From positions 2,480,001-2,544,000 of the forward strand of contig NZ_CP160398.1 in NCBI RefSeq assembly GCF_040729435.1: a DNA stretch of 64,000 nt, in the 5' to 3' direction. Made by a program: the position numbers and the translations under genes. A model generated the notes under the pieces. The model had not been told where the DNA came from. It did no database searches and saw only the letters and a program-made list of their open reading frames with translations. Below, one piece after another: positions 27,222 through 37,649 of this stretch (position 1 is the stretch's first letter; the number at the start of each line of letters is the position of its first letter). This DNA comes from Pseudomonas sp. HOU2 (GTDB taxonomy: Bacteria; Pseudomonadota; Gammaproteobacteria; Pseudomonadales; Pseudomonadaceae).

Positions 27222-27782
27222 ATGTCGTCGTTTTTCAAACTCACTCAATCCGCTGTTCTGCTGACCGCACTCCTGACCGCTGCCACTTCAGCCCTGGCAG
27301 AGGAGCAGAAGCTCGTCGGTGACTGGTGGATCATTTACGGCAACGGCGTTCCCCACAAGAACATCATGTATGTGGCCGACAGCACTTCAGTCGTGCTGTC
27401 GAAGCAGACCAAGGGGGCCAAGTTGGTCGCCGTGACGCTGGTGTATGAAGAACCCGGCAAACCGATGATCGATGCCTACAACCTCGAAGTTCAGTGTTCG
27501 ACGAACAAGGTCCGAATGCTCAATGGCCAGTCGGTTGATCGCATCGCTTACATGATGCGCAACCTCAAAGTTAACGACCAATGGCAGCAGCCGAAAGAGT
27601 TCTGGGTGCAGCGCACCAGCGAGTTCGTTTGCTCACCTGCCAAAAAGGACATGATCGCGCTGGGCAAGATGGAGTACCTGCAGATGATTCAGGGTATGCA
27701 GCAGATGTTTTTCAAACTGGCGCCGATTCAGGAGAAAGGCCAGATGATGGATAACCTCGACTCGATCCTGGGCAACAAGTAA
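27222..27782 (+). CDS. exported protein of unknown function
   Basis: A 186-residue protein with a clear signal peptide (LTQSAVLLTALLTAATSALA, cut before EEQK). The mature part has two cysteines (VQCSTNK and FVCSPAK) that could pair, the segment GDWWIIYGNG, and a methionine-rich end (MIQGMQQMFF). No family recognised. An AAGGAATGGAG tract precedes the ATG at 27222; twelve earlier codons are dismissed. It is followed after 15 bases by a small lipoprotein gene, so the two are probably one transcript. Confidence 0.75.
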   Translation: MSSFFKLTQSAVLLTALLTAATSALAEEQKLVGDWWIIYGNGVPHKNIMYVADSTSVVLSKQTKGAKLVAVTLVYEEPGKPMIDAYNLEVQCSTNKVRMLNGQSVDRIAYMMRNLKVNDQWQQPKEFWVQRTSEFVCSPAKKDMIALGKMEYLQMIQGMQQMFFKLAPIQEKGQMMDNLDSILGNK

Positions 27783-27797
27783 GCGGCGGGCATCACG

Positions 27798-28232
27798 ATG
27801 AACCCATGGACTAAAACGTTATTGGCGCTGCTGATAACGCCCGCTGTTTTGCTGATCAATGGTTGCCACTTGATTGCGCAGTCGCGCTGGGAAGGACGCG
27901 ATGTTCAGGAAGCGCTCGATCTGTTTGGCAAACCCGACTCGATGAAAAAACAGACCGGGGCCAACGGCGAGAATCTGGCTGTGCTCACCTGGTACAAATC
28001 GTCCAGCTGGACCACCACGGAAGCCGCCGGTACCTCAATGAATCACACCGGCAACGGCATGGTTTACACCGAGTACTACGAGACGGTCGGTCACAGTTCC
28101 GATTGCAAACTTGAAGCTACCGTCAACAAGGCGAAAAAGATCGTGCTGTTCAGGATCGAGGACGGAAAGATCATTCACGGCAAGTGCATCAACGTGCCGT
28201 TCGTGCCTGGTTACATTCCGCCCGGTTTCTAG
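27798..28232 (+). CDS. small lipoprotein of unknown function
   Basis: A 144-residue protein with a lipobox (LLINGC, lipidated C23). The first mature part reads RDVQEALDLFGKPDSMKKQ, similar in style to SmpA/BamE-like small lipoproteins where a G-x-P turn follows a helix, but I cannot assign it. Two later cysteines (SDCKLE and GKCINV) may form a disulphide. It ends 23 bases before the converging yfaP-like stop. Confidence 0.75.
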   Translation: MNPWTKTLLALLITPAVLLINGCHLIAQSRWEGRDVQEALDLFGKPDSMKKQTGANGENLAVLTWYKSSSWTTTEAAGTSMNHTGNGMVYTEYYETVGHSSDCKLEATVNKAKKIVLFRIEDGKIIHGKCINVPFVPGYIPPGF

Positions 28233-28255
28233 TGCAACCCTGAGCAGGCTGCTGC

Positions 28256-29068
28256 TCAGGGATAGCTGAACGACTTCACAAGCGTCAGTTCACCCACCGC
28301 TCGCATCGGCACCACAAACGTCTCCATCTTCTCGCTCGGCGTGCCTTCCTCGGTAATCACCGTCACCTGCGCCGTGGTCAGCGGCTGCACCGCCTCCTCC
28401 CCGCCTTCATCATCCCCGCGATACCCACCGCCGAAATAATTCACGTATACCAGATACTGGCCCTTGATTGGCGCCGGCATGGCGAAGATTTCCGGGCCGT
28501 AGCCGGTGGTGACGTCGACGTCGAGGGCGGCGCCGTTGGGTGCGACGCGGTCGCCGTACCAGATGTGCGCGCCGTCGGGGGTGATCAGGTGCAGATCGAG
28601 GTCAGTGCCGTCGCTGTCCCACGACAGCAGCACGCGCAGTTTGGCCGGGGTGGCGCCACCGCTGGCGTTGAGGAACTGCGTGCGGTGGCGTTGCTGGCCG
28701 TCGGGGCTGCGCACTTCGACGCTGTTGCTGCCGTTGGGGAAGGAGAACGGGCGGTCGAAGCGACCGCTGTCGTCGATTTTCAGCGGCATGCTGACGCCGT
28801 TGACGATCAGTCGGCCGGGCTCCTTGCTCTTGGGGGTGGCTTTGATTTCGCCGCTGATGCGCGCCGTGTTGGCCTGGCCCACCGGAGTGTTGACCGAGGA
28901 AGCCGGGTAGTTGACGGTCTGGCGGAAATTTTCGCCTTCGCCTTCGGGCGCGCCGGTACGCCAGCCGCCGACCGGGGTGTCGAGTTTGACGCTGTCGGCG
29001 GCCATTGCCATCGGCAATGCATGGAACGCGCAGAGCAACAGCAAGACCTGTGGATAACGGAGTGTCAT
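28256..29068 (-). CDS. yfaP: DUF2135 exported protein (YfaP-like), distal copy
   Basis: A 270-residue secreted protein (signal peptide ending AMAAD). The DUF2135 core is LRVLLSWDSDGTDLDLHLITPDGAHIWYG, then GPEIFAMPAPIKGQYLVYVNYFGGG, a beta-rich fold that may bind metal through the Asp-rich D-x-D-L-D-L-H motif. It is the last gene of the reverse-strand yfa operon, 3 bases after yfaQ. A paralogue begins the same operon at 38441. Biochemical role unknown. Confidence 0.88.
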   Translation of the reverse strand: MTLRYPQVLLLLCAFHALPMAMAADSVKLDTPVGGWRTGAPEGEGENFRQTVNYPASSVNTPVGQANTARISGEIKATPKSKEPGRLIVNGVSMPLKIDDSGRFDRPFSFPNGSNSVEVRSPDGQQRHRTQFLNASGGATPAKLRVLLSWDSDGTDLDLHLITPDGAHIWYGDRVAPNGAALDVDVTTGYGPEIFAMPAPIKGQYLVYVNYFGGGYRGDDEGGEEAVQPLTTAQVTVITEEGTPSEKMETFVVPMRAVGELTLVKSFSYP

Positions 29069-29071
29069 GGT

Positions 29072-30691
29072 CTATTCCAGCAAGAGGTGACGGGCGAGCC
29101 CTTCGATGTAGGTTTCATCCTGGCCATTGGGATGTGCTTCAAAGGCCAGGTGCAGGTATTCGTGAGTCAGGTCGAGGCGATCCTGCAAAGTCAGCACGCC
29201 GCGCACATAAATGCGCTGGCGTTCGCGATCAACGAACGGGCGGCCGAACGCCAGTTTGCACACGGCGAACGTGCTGACTTCGTTGTAGCCGGTTTCGCTT
29301 TCCAGCGTCGGACGCCAGCCGCGACGCTGCTTTTGCAGCCAGTCTTGCGCGGCGGGCAACGCTTCGCAGGAGGCCACCGGGTTGTCCCAACGGCTGAGGC
29401 TCGCGCGCGGATAGGCGTGCAGCAGAATCGCGTCGTAGCGCTGGCCGGCGTTGGCCTGTTCTACGGCTTGTTGCCAGGCGAGTTTGTCCGGGCCGGGTTG
29501 GTCGGAGTGATAGGTGACGGTGCTGCCGGCCAGCACCAGATCCGCGGTCCACGCCGCGATGTTGCGCGACTCGGCGGAGGCCGGGCGCGGGGCGACGCGC
29601 TGACGGTTGCTGCTGTCGTCGATGCTCAGGCAATCGCCGTTGCGCGTGGCGTTTTGCAGCAGATAGGTGCGGATCGCCACGGCCAGTGCCTTGGCAGCTT
29701 CGGCAGGTTCGGATTTGGCTTCGCGCTCAAGCACACGGGCGACGTATTCTTCGCGATCGAGCCGTGCAACCAGTTTATCGTTGAGCAGAAACAATTCGCC
29801 GGCGCTGTGGATATCCAGCGCGTTACCGTTGGCAAATTCGACGCGGTAGTCGCCTTGCAATGGGCCAGAAGTCACCACCCGCTCGCCAGCCAGAACCCGC
29901 ATCAGCGGATAGCGCGAGAACAGTCCGACTTCGACACAACGCCCCGCCTCCGCCGGCCACGTCGCTGGCAACACCGTCGCCAGTGCCTGTCCGTAATGGC
30001 GCAAGACCATCTGACTGGTGCCGCGCCCACCGGCCCAGATCGGCGAGCCGTCCGCCGTCCATCCGGCAAACCCGCCCTGCCGCGACTGCGGATCCTGATC
30101 ACCGAGCCAGCTCCAGGTTTTCACTCGCAAACGCCCACCGAGTTCACCGACGACATTACCGTCCGCCGCATTCAGCACGACGTCGAGCAACACGCGGCGC
30201 ATCTGCTCCTGCGCCGGCAGCAACGACAACACCCTCAGCAAGTCAGCCACGGAAACCCGCGTGGCCGGTTGCACGGTTGGCAAATCCAGCAACCACGAAG
30301 GCGCCTGCCGCGCCTGCCAATACGTGCGCCAATCGGCAGCAGCAATGCCCAACCGCGCCGGCTCGAAGTACAAGCCGCAGGACTTCACCAACGCCTGATC
30401 ACGCTCGATCCTGCCACCCGCCGAGCAGCAATAAACCTCCTCCTTCGACTGCCCGCGACATTCATACGCCGGCTCGCGCGCACCGGTATCTACCAGCCAC
30501 GCATACACGAACAATTTCCACAGACTGCCCAGCGGCGTATCCAGCGTCGGCGGCAATGGCTCGCGAGCGATCAGTTGCGTGTGATTCAACGCCAGCAACT
30601 CGCCCTTGTACGCCAGCCGCAACGGCTCATCCTGCGCCGTCGCCAGCGCAGGCATCACACACATCAGCAGCCATAGCAGCGGCCGGTTCAT
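29072..30691 (-). CDS. yfaQ: DUF2300 protein (YfaQ-like) with SxxK, SpoIID-like and HExxH segments
   Basis: A 539-residue exported protein (signal peptide ending ATAQD). Three parts can be seen. PLGSLWKLFVYAWL has an S56-x-x-K59 as in penicillin-binding proteins and serine beta-lactamases. A middle part around residues 310-450 (REEYVARVLEREAK, AKALAVAIRTYLL) follows the SpoIID/LytB pattern of peptidoglycan-cutting enzymes. The end has HEYLH (510-514) followed by a downstream Glu, like a zinc peptidase. Activities are untested inference. It sits between yfaS and yfaP. Confidence 0.85.
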   Translation of the reverse strand: MNRPLLWLLMCVMPALATAQDEPLRLAYKGELLALNHTQLIAREPLPPTLDTPLGSLWKLFVYAWLVDTGAREPAYECRGQSKEEVYCCSAGGRIERDQALVKSCGLYFEPARLGIAAADWRTYWQARQAPSWLLDLPTVQPATRVSVADLLRVLSLLPAQEQMRRVLLDVVLNAADGNVVGELGGRLRVKTWSWLGDQDPQSRQGGFAGWTADGSPIWAGGRGTSQMVLRHYGQALATVLPATWPAEAGRCVEVGLFSRYPLMRVLAGERVVTSGPLQGDYRVEFANGNALDIHSAGELFLLNDKLVARLDREEYVARVLEREAKSEPAEAAKALAVAIRTYLLQNATRNGDCLSIDDSSNRQRVAPRPASAESRNIAAWTADLVLAGSTVTYHSDQPGPDKLAWQQAVEQANAGQRYDAILLHAYPRASLSRWDNPVASCEALPAAQDWLQKQRRGWRPTLESETGYNEVSTFAVCKLAFGRPFVDRERQRIYVRGVLTLQDRLDLTHEYLHLAFEAHPNGQDETYIEGLARHLLLE

Positions 30692-30692
30692 G

Positions 30693-33600
30693 TCAGTTGA
30701 CCGTGACCTGACCGAGGGCGGCTTTCGCTTCCTGAGCCTGATGCTGCGGCGCGTACACCTGAGTGAAACGCACCGGCGGCAGGTTGAACTGACCCTTCTG
30801 CGAGAAACGCACCAGATGGCGCAGACGCAATTCGCCGCTCAGCGCATCCACCGGCACCGCGTAGGCCAGTTGCCCCGGCTCGAAGCGCGCCTTCTCCAGC
30901 GCGGTCGGTTCAGTGCCGTCCTTGCCCTGCAACTTGATGCCCCAAGTGGTGCGCTCGACATCGGCGCCCGGTGGCAACGGCACTTCGAGCATGCCGTAGC
31001 GCAGCGGTTTCGGTGCCTTGCTGGTGAGAATCACTTCGTCCAGGTACAGGCTGTCGCTGGACAGCGGTTTGCTGCCGACCGGCTCCAGTTTGAAAGTGAA
31101 CGCTTCGTCGCCCGGCACCAGTCGCGACAGGCGCCGGGTGATGGTCACGGCCATTGGATCGACCGCTGGTTGCTGGGTCTGGAAGCTCAACGCCGCCCGC
31201 AGCGGACGCTCCTGAATGCCGGACACCGACAACACGCTCGGCACCGGTGTCGCACCCTGCCAGGTCCAGAACATTTCACCGGTCGCGCCGTAGTTTTTCT
31301 TCCAGCCTTCACCCGGCATCAGCGCGATGGTCGGCGAGGCCTGGGCGATGCTGCGTTGCAACCAACTCAGCGCCAGCGCACGTTCGAGGGTCGATTGCTG
31401 TGGCAGCAGACGTTGCAGCAACGCCGTCGCGCGGGTCTGATCGAACGCTTGCAGCGATAGGTTCAGCGCTTCGGCAAACGGCTGCGAGCTGACTGCCAGA
31501 CGCTGTTGCGCGGCGCCGACCTGACGATTGAATGCCTCCGGCAACGCGACCTTCGACTGCGTGGCCAACGCCGCGGTCAACACCCGCGCCGCCGCCAGAC
31601 CGAGCGCCGAATCCGGATCGCTCATCACCAGGCTGTCTTCGCCGTCGTCCATCAGGGTTTCGGCATTGCCCTCACCGGCCTTCGCCAGATCGTCCATCAA
31701 ACCGCTGAGCAAGGTGTTCACCGGCAAATGCATCTGTTTGGCGAACGACAGGATCAGCGCCCGCTGCAGTAACGGCGTGTTCGGCGCTTGCTTGGCGTAG
31801 ACCTCCAGCACTCGCTGCCAATGCTCCGGCGGCAAGGTCAGTTCCAGCACCTGACTGGCGTTCCAGTCGGCGTAGTAGGCGTAAGCGGTGAGGAACGCGT
31901 CCGGCTCGCCGTCGAAGCCCCACCAGGTGAAGCTCGCCGACGGCCCGGCCATTTGCACCAGACGCAGACGGCTGTTCTGCATGATCAGGCGCAGGCGATC
32001 GCGGATCTGCGGGCTCGATGCCAGCGACGGATAAGCGATGCTCAACGGCAGCAAGCGGCTGGCGGTCTGCTCGACGCCACCGTACGGATAGCTCAGCAGA
32101 TCATCGAGGGCGGAACGGAACAGCGCTTGCGGGCTGTCATCCAGACGCAGGCGAATGTTGGTGGCGTCGGCCGGCAGACTCAACGGGGTATCGCCGCTGG
32201 CGACGTCGAGGCTCTGGGTTTGCGTCACTTGCCAGCCGTCGCCGGTGGCGATCAGGCGCGCAGCGAGAGAGTCCGCGGTTTTACCATCCTGCACCAGCTC
32301 CGCTGTCCACTCACCGGTCGCCAGGGTAAACGCGGGCAGCGGCACGTAGTTGATGCCGTTGTTCAGGGTTACCGGCAGGCGTTGTTCGGCGCCCGCGTAA
32401 TGGGTGACCAGTTCAGCCTTGACCGGTTTTTCAGCCTGACTGAAAGCGAATACACCGAGTTGCGGCTGATCGCCCTTGCGGAATTTGCTCGGCCCGCTCC
32501 ACTTCAGGTACAGCGGTTTTTCCGAACGGACGAACTGTTTCTTCTGCCCGACCTGACCGTCGTCGGCAATCGCCCGCGCAGTGATGCGCCAGCGGGTCAG
32601 CGAGTCCGGCATCTTGAAGGTGAAGCGGGTTTTGCCGTCAGCACCGGTCAACAACTCTGGCTGCCATGCGGCGGTGTCGACGTCTTCGCGACGCGGACGC
32701 TCCAGCACTTTCACCCCACGTTCGCTGCGGTTGGCCTTGCCCGGTGCGCCGGGGCTGCCCGGCAACGCCACGTCATAACTGATGAATGACAGGCTGGCGC
32801 TGGTGCGCACGTTATTGCGCCGTGGATGGTAGAAGAACTGGTCGATGGTCGGCGCGACTTCCGGTTGCAGCGCATAGACCATTTCATCGACGACGCTGAC
32901 GGTCAGGTGCGCCGGCATCGCTTTGCCGGCGAACTGCGTGGTCAGGTCAACGGTCACGGTATCGCCCGGCAGATACACCGCTTTGTCGGTGCTGATCGCC
33001 ACGTCGATTTGCGGCGCGATCACCTTGATCCCGGCGTTCTGGAAGCTGTACTGGCCGCCCTTGGTGTACAGCACCGAGAAGGTCAGGTTCGGCGCGAAAT
33101 TGTCCTTTACCGGAATGCGCGCGCGGTATTGGGTGTCGCTGAGTTTTTCCAGTTTCAGCCAGTCGCCGCCCTTGGCCAGCAGCGCGGTGGCTTCGACCTT
33201 GTCGCGCTCCAGCGACAACAGCGCATCGCTGACCGGCTCCGGGAAGGTGATCAGTGCCAGCGCTTCATCGCCGGCCTTGTACTCGGGCTTGTCGAGGACG
33301 ATTTCCACGGTGCCCGGCACTGCTTTGACACCGTCACCGGTGACCGAATGGCCGGTGGCGCCGAGGACGCGACCGTGCTGATCCTTCAGCGTCAGGTTGT
33401 AAGTGCCCGGACGTTCGAAAGCGATGCTGAAGCTCTTGTCCGTCGCCGCCAGTTTGCCTTCACCGGTGCTCTGGTCTTCCAGACGCACCCAGCCGTAGCT
33501 GCTCGGGGTCACGGCTTTGCTCTGCTCGCTGCCGCCCTCGTTGGCGTAGCTGAACGCGACCTTATCGTTGACCGCGCTGAAACGTTGCGGCGCGCTCAGA

Positions 33601-35267
33601 CGGAAGCTTGCAGCGCCACGGTCGATGAGGATTTCCTTGGTGGTCTTGACCCGATACGCCGCGCCGTCGCTGGCAAACACGGTGAGCATGTAGCGGCTCG
33701 GTTTGTCGGCGGCCGGCAGGTCGAGGGTCGCGTTGCCCTTGCTGTCGGTGGTCAGTTCAGTGCTGGTCAACTCCACCGGGAATTGCCCGAGGTATTGCAG
33801 CTCGTTGTCGACCATCGACAGTTGCTGGGCGCGCAGGCTCAGGCTCAGTTTGGCGTTGGCCACCGGTTTGCCGTCCGGGTACAGCAGCACCAGACTGCCC
33901 TTCACCGGCTCGCCGGTGCGGTAATCCTGCTTGGCCAGATTCAGCGAAATCTCGAAGTGCGGCTTGATGTATTCAGCCACGCGGAAGGCGCTGCTGTAGG
34001 CCTGATCCTTGTAGCTGAAACGGATCTCGTAACCACCGGCTACGGCGTTGTCCGGCAACTGGAAACGGCCCTGAGTGCCGGCCTTGGAATCGAGTTTCAG
34101 GTCGAGGCGTTGCAGCTCGGTGCCAGTGGCATCAAGCACACTGACGTTGACGTCAGCAGCGCCCGGCAATACCGAATCCCGCGCATTCTTGAACTCGCGA
34201 CCGACGATCTTCAGCGACACCCAATCCCCCGGGCGATACAGCGGTCGGTCGGTGAACGCATAGAGTTTGGTGTCGTAGATTTCGCTGTCGTAATAGAAGT
34301 TTTCCGAGACGAACACCCCGCCCTCTTCGTCCTCGCCAATGACGAACGAACGCTCGGGGCTGACGTGTTTCAGACGCAGCAAACCATCGGCATCGGTGGC
34401 ACCGCTGCTCATCACGCCGAGGCCGTCAGTCCAAAGCACATTGACCTTCGGCACCGAACTGCCTTCGTGTTTGCGCGCGGCCCAGACCAGCAGTTCATCG
34501 CCGGCAATCTTGCTCACCGCCACGGTGTTGGAGACGAAAACCATGGTGGTCGCGCGGTACTTGCCGATCAGCGCTTCGACCAGATACAGGCCCGGTTTCA
34601 GGTTGCCCAACGGGATGTACACGTTACCCGGCGCAACGCTGACGAACTCGCTGGAAGACCCGGCCAGATTGACCCCGGCCGGTGGCTGAATCGGTTTGGC
34701 CTGCCACAGCGGATAACGGAACTGGCTGACCACCGGCAGGCCCGGGATCAAGGCGAATTGCGGCTGCGCGTCGTACGGCGTCGGCGCGGCGATGGCGTTG
34801 CCCATCTTCAGTTCCGGCACTTCCTCGGTGACCTGCTTGCGCGACTCGTAGGAGAACGCACGCTGCATCACCCGCCGCGATTTGCGGTACCAGTTGTCCC
34901 ACAGGTACGCGAGGGTGTTGGACAGGCCTTCGCCCTTGAACTGGCCGTCGCTGACCACGCGGTGCAGGTTCTTTTGGCGCTTGAGGAAATCCAGCGGTTT
35001 GTCGATGCGGTATACGCGAATGTCGGCACCGCCATAGGGTTCCATGCGGAAGCGGCGGTAGTCGCGACCGGGGGCTTCGAGACGCACCATCGCCTGCTCG
35101 TCGGCGGCGAAACTGCTGTCGGCCAGCAGGAAGAAGCTTTCACCAGAGACCGGCGTGTAGCCGCTCGGCTCCACCGAATCTTCAGCGTTGACGGTCGCCA
35201 GTGGCAGCAACAGCGCCAGCAGCAGAGGAATTCGAGCGCAGAGTCGCAGCATGCGGGCACCGGTCAT
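30693..35267 (-). CDS. yfaS: alpha-2-macroglobulin-like protein, thioester-less (YfaS type)
   Basis: A protein of about 1524 residues, near the length of E. coli YfaS. It has a signal peptide ([18 protein letters not shown]) and no lipobox, so it is probably periplasmic. MG-type domains include [18 protein letters not shown] and later [16 protein letters not shown], then the A2M core [21 protein letters not shown]. Where protease-trapping members have CxEQ, this one reads [12 protein letters not shown] (around residue 1060): Glu-Gln kept, Cys replaced by Gly, so no thioester. It may still trap proteases by shape change. The ATG at 35267 overlaps the yfaT stop in ATGA; further upstream codons are dismissed. 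Confidence 0.92.
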   Translation of the reverse strand: MTGARMLRLCARIPLLLALLLPLATVNAEDSVEPSGYTPVSGESFFLLADSSFAADEQAMVRLEAPGRDYRRFRMEPYGGADIRVYRIDKPLDFLKRQKNLHRVVSDGQFKGEGLSNTLAYLWDNWYRKSRRVMQRAFSYESRKQVTEEVPELKMGNAIAAPTPYDAQPQFALIPGLPVVSQFRYPLWQAKPIQPPAGVNLAGSSSEFVSVAPGNVYIPLGNLKPGLYLVEALIGKYRATTMVFVSNTVAVSKIAGDELLVWAARKHEGSSVPKVNVLWTDGLGVMSSGATDADGLLRLKHVSPERSFVIGEDEEGGVFVSENFYYDSEIYDTKLYAFTDRPLYRPGDWVSLKIVGREFKNARDSVLPGAADVNVSVLDATGTELQRLDLKLDSKAGTQGRFQLPDNAVAGGYEIRFSYKDQAYSSAFRVAEYIKPHFEISLNLAKQDYRTGEPVKGSLVLLYPDGKPVANAKLSLSLRAQQLSMVDNELQYLGQFPVELTSTELTTDSKGNATLDLPAADKPSRYMLTVFASDGAAYRVKTTKEILIDRGAASFRLSAPQRFSAVNDKVAFSYANEGGSEQSKAVTPSSYGWVRLEDQSTGEGKLAATDKSFSIAFERPGTYNLTLKDQHGRVLGATGHSVTGDGVKAVPGTVEIVLDKPEYKAGDEALALITFPEPVSDALLSLERDKVEATALLAKGGDWLKLEKLSDTQYRARIPVKDNFAPNLTFSVLYTKGGQYSFQNAGIKVIAPQIDVAISTDKAVYLPGDTVTVDLTTQFAGKAMPAHLTVSVVDEMVYALQPEVAPTIDQFFYHPRRNNVRTSASLSFISYDVALPGSPGAPGKANRSERGVKVLERPRREDVDTAAWQPELLTGADGKTRFTFKMPDSLTRWRITARAIADDGQVGQKKQFVRSEKPLYLKWSGPSKFRKGDQPQLGVFAFSQAEKPVKAELVTHYAGAEQRLPVTLNNGINYVPLPAFTLATGEWTAELVQDGKTADSLAARLIATGDGWQVTQTQSLDVASGDTPLSLPADATNIRLRLDDSPQALFRSALDDLLSYPYGGVEQTASRLLPLSIAYPSLASSPQIRDRLRLIMQNSRLRLVQMAGPSASFTWWGFDGEPDAFLTAYAYYADWNASQVLELTLPPEHWQRVLEVYAKQAPNTPLLQRALILSFAKQMHLPVNTLLSGLMDDLAKAGEGNAETLMDDGEDSLVMSDPDSALGLAAARVLTAALATQSKVALPEAFNRQVGAAQQRLAVSSQPFAEALNLSLQAFDQTRATALLQRLLPQQSTLERALALSWLQRSIAQASPTIALMPGEGWKKNYGATGEMFWTWQGATPVPSVLSVSGIQERPLRAALSFQTQQPAVDPMAVTITRRLSRLVPGDEAFTFKLEPVGSKPLSSDSLYLDEVILTSKAPKPLRYGMLEVPLPPGADVERTTWGIKLQGKDGTEPTALEKARFEPGQLAYAVPVDALSGELRLRHLVRFSQKGQFNLPPVRFTQVYAPQHQAQEAKAALGQVTVN

Positions 35268-35902
35268 TGGGAGAGAAAGTTCAGTCGATAGACGCCGATG
35301 AAGTTGGGGTTGGCTGCGTCGGGTATCCATCGGGTGTCCTTCCATGTCATGAGTTGCTGCAGGCTTGCCGAACGCATGCCGTTGTCAGTGGGGGTGGTCG
35401 TGCCGGTGTGATAGGCGATGTAGCGGCCCATCCAGATCATCAGGTGCTGGTCGTCGCCCTGATCGAAAAACATCAGGTCACCGGGGCGTGCCTGGGACAC
35501 GTCGCGGCTGACCAGTTGGCTGTTGAACTGAATCAGTTTGATCGCGTTGACGTACGGCCCGACCTTGCCGCCGCCCTGCTGCCATTGCTGGGCGAGCTTG
35601 CGCTGCTCATCGCTGAGCGTCAGCTCCGGCGGCAGGTAGCGATTGGACAGGCCATTGCTGCGCAGCCATTTGTCGTCGTGGATTTTCAGCGCTTCGTTGG
35701 CGGCGAAACGCACAAGGCCTGCGCAGTCCTGCTGATACCAGCGCGGGCTCGGGCCCTGGCTCAGTTGCTCCTGAGCGATGCGCACGAACCAGGCGCGGAA
35801 CACCTGGGACTGCGCCGGATCCAGCGCCGGTGCTTCAACCGCTCGGGCACCGGCGCTGAGCAGCAGCGCGAGCAAGCCGAGGCTGCGGATCAATGCCGTC
35901 AC
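35264..35902 (-). CDS. yfaT: DUF1175 protein (YfaT-like), NlpC/P60-like
   Basis: About 212 residues, exported (signal peptide [19 protein letters not shown]). The pattern [11 protein letters not shown] (C60) plus [22 protein letters not shown] (H153) and YHTG (H165) matches NlpC/P60 cysteine peptidases, which cut peptidoglycan stem peptides. Start choice: a GTG at 35902 gives a GTGA overlap with the yfaA stop, like other junctions here, and the best signal peptide; ATGs at 35914 and 35929 are alternatives. Confidence 0.85.
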   Translation of the reverse strand: MTALIRSLGLLALLLSAGARAVEAPALDPAQSQVFRAWFVRIAQEQLSQGPSPRWYQQDCAGLVRFAANEALKIHDDKWLRSNGLSNRYLPPELTLSDEQRKLAQQWQQGGGKVGPYVNAIKLIQFNSQLVSRDVSQARPGDLMFFDQGDDQHLMIWMGRYIAYHTGTTTPTDNGMRSASLQQLMTWKDTRWIPDAANPNFIGVYRLNFLSQ

Positions 35903-37611
35903 AGCGCTTTCCATTCCAGCGGCAGCCATTGCCAGTGGCCGTCAGGCTCGCTGCCTTCCGGCAGGGTCAGGGCGTATTTGCCATAACCGCCGAGGGTGCG
36001 CAGTTTCGGAATCAGGTAGGTTTGCGCGGCGTTGTAGAACACCGGCTCCATGTCCTGCGGCAGGCTGTCGAGGGTTTCCTGCTGCATCAGTTGCGCCATC
36101 GAATCCGGGCCGAAGTAGATCGGCATCAGCACGTCTTTGGGCAGCACGTCGGCCATCGGCGGGAAGCGTTTATCGAGGGTCCCGAGGGCCTTGTCGACCA
36201 GTTTGTCGTCGAGGGAAAACAGCAGCGTCGAACCGTGGCGGGCGAGGCTGACTTTCATGAAGGCGCGGCCGCTGATCGCGTCCGGATTCTCGGCAGTCTT
36301 CGCTGCGTAGGGGCCGAAATTGGAGCTGACCTGACGCTGCCAGACATGGCTCTGACCTTCCTGTTTCTCGACCACCGGGAACGCGTGTTCGTCGACATTC
36401 GTCTCGTAGGCGCCAACCATCGAACCGAACAGCGTGCCCAGGTCGCCATCGAGCTTGCTGCTGTCCTCGTCCTTCAGGCTGGCGACCAGCAACGGCGTGT
36501 ACAACCGTGAATCGGCGTACCAGCACAGGCCCGCTGCGCCGGCCACGTGCTCGGTGAGTTTCTGCGCCACCGCTTCGTCGGCACCGAGTTTCACCAGCAG
36601 CGGTTTCTGCGGTTCAGCCGCCACCGGCAGGGTCACGCAGGCACTGGCGCCCAGCGGCATGGCTTGCCACACCGGTTTGAAATCGAAGTCCGGCTGGTTA
36701 TCCAGTTCATCCATGGCGAGATAGCTGTGCCAGCCCTTGTCGTCCATGTCGAAACGCAGCCCGGCGAAGTTCGGGATGAAGCGCTGATAGCCCATCGCAA
36801 GGACGCTGGAATTGACCGACAGACGCTGTTTGATTTCCGGCGCCTTCGCGGGCAGACCGAAAGCCTCGGGGAACAGTTTGTCGCCGTTGAGCAGCGCGGC
36901 CAGCGCCTGCGGCGAGACGTGTCCGGACTCTTCCGATTCACCGTTGGCCGGGTCGTAATACTTGTTCGGGTTGGACAGCACCACCAGCTTGTCGCCGCGC
37001 GACGCGAACAGCAGCGATTTGCTGGCGTTGTAGCTGAGCTGGTACAGCGGCACTTCGTCACCGCCGACCTTGAGGCTGCCGAACACGCTGAGCTGCGAAT
37101 CGTCCAGCGCCACTTTCGCCAGCGGTTCGAGCAGCTTCGCCAAGCCGCCGCGATCCATCACCAACAGAAAATCCTTTAGCCGGCCATCGGCACCGCGCCA
37201 CAACGCGACGTCGGCGGGTTGATCGAAAAGCTGCTCGATCAGGCTGTCCTGCAGCTTCAGGTCGTGTTCGTAGATGATCCGCCGCAGGCTGCCGATCAGC
37301 CCCAGGCGGTCGGCGTGGGTTTCGTAATAGAAGACGAAATCTTCGGTGAGCGTGGCCTTGAGAAACGGCACCGTCAGCAGGTCCTTGGGCAACTGGCTCA
37401 GGGAGCGGGTTTCCAGCAGCGCATCCGGACGACTCAGGCCGAGTTTGTCACTGGCCAATGCCGCCGCCGGCACCTTGGGCTTGTGCAGCAGCCAGCCGAG
37501 ACCACCGGCCACCCCGGCCACCAGGACCAGGCCGATCAGCAGCGCTGGCCAGCGCCGGGAAGGTTGGCCGGCAGGTGTCGGGACGACCGGAGAAGCAGCG
37601 TTATCACTCAT
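35899..37611 (-). CDS. yfaA: DUF2138 membrane-anchored protein (YfaA-like)
   Basis: A 570-residue protein with one N-terminal transmembrane segment ([22 protein letters not shown]) and a large periplasmic part belonging to DUF2138. No catalytic motif seen. Conserved yfa neighbours imply it works with the A2M-like protein, perhaps as an anchor or regulator. The ATG at 37611 (MSDNAASP) is preferred over a GTG two codons earlier; the ribosome site is poor. Confidence 0.87.
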   Translation of the reverse strand: MSDNAASPVVPTPAGQPSRRWPALLIGLVLVAGVAGGLGWLLHKPKVPAAALASDKLGLSRPDALLETRSLSQLPKDLLTVPFLKATLTEDFVFYYETHADRLGLIGSLRRIIYEHDLKLQDSLIEQLFDQPADVALWRGADGRLKDFLLVMDRGGLAKLLEPLAKVALDDSQLSVFGSLKVGGDEVPLYQLSYNASKSLLFASRGDKLVVLSNPNKYYDPANGESEESGHVSPQALAALLNGDKLFPEAFGLPAKAPEIKQRLSVNSSVLAMGYQRFIPNFAGLRFDMDDKGWHSYLAMDELDNQPDFDFKPVWQAMPLGASACVTLPVAAEPQKPLLVKLGADEAVAQKLTEHVAGAAGLCWYADSRLYTPLLVASLKDEDSSKLDGDLGTLFGSMVGAYETNVDEHAFPVVEKQEGQSHVWQRQVSSNFGPYAAKTAENPDAISGRAFMKVSLARHGSTLLFSLDDKLVDKALGTLDKRFPPMADVLPKDVLMPIYFGPDSMAQLMQQETLDSLPQDMEPVFYNAAQTYLIPKLRTLGGYGKYALTLPEGSEPDGHWQWLPLEWKAL

Positions 37612-37649
37612 GTTCACAAAACCCGAAGTTCATCCGTGGAGCGGGATGC

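Noticed and set aside
28565..35291. Open frames of 703 and 821 codons on the plus strand
   Set aside because: They are antisense to the yfaP, yfaQ and yfaS genes, low-complexity in composition and without motifs.
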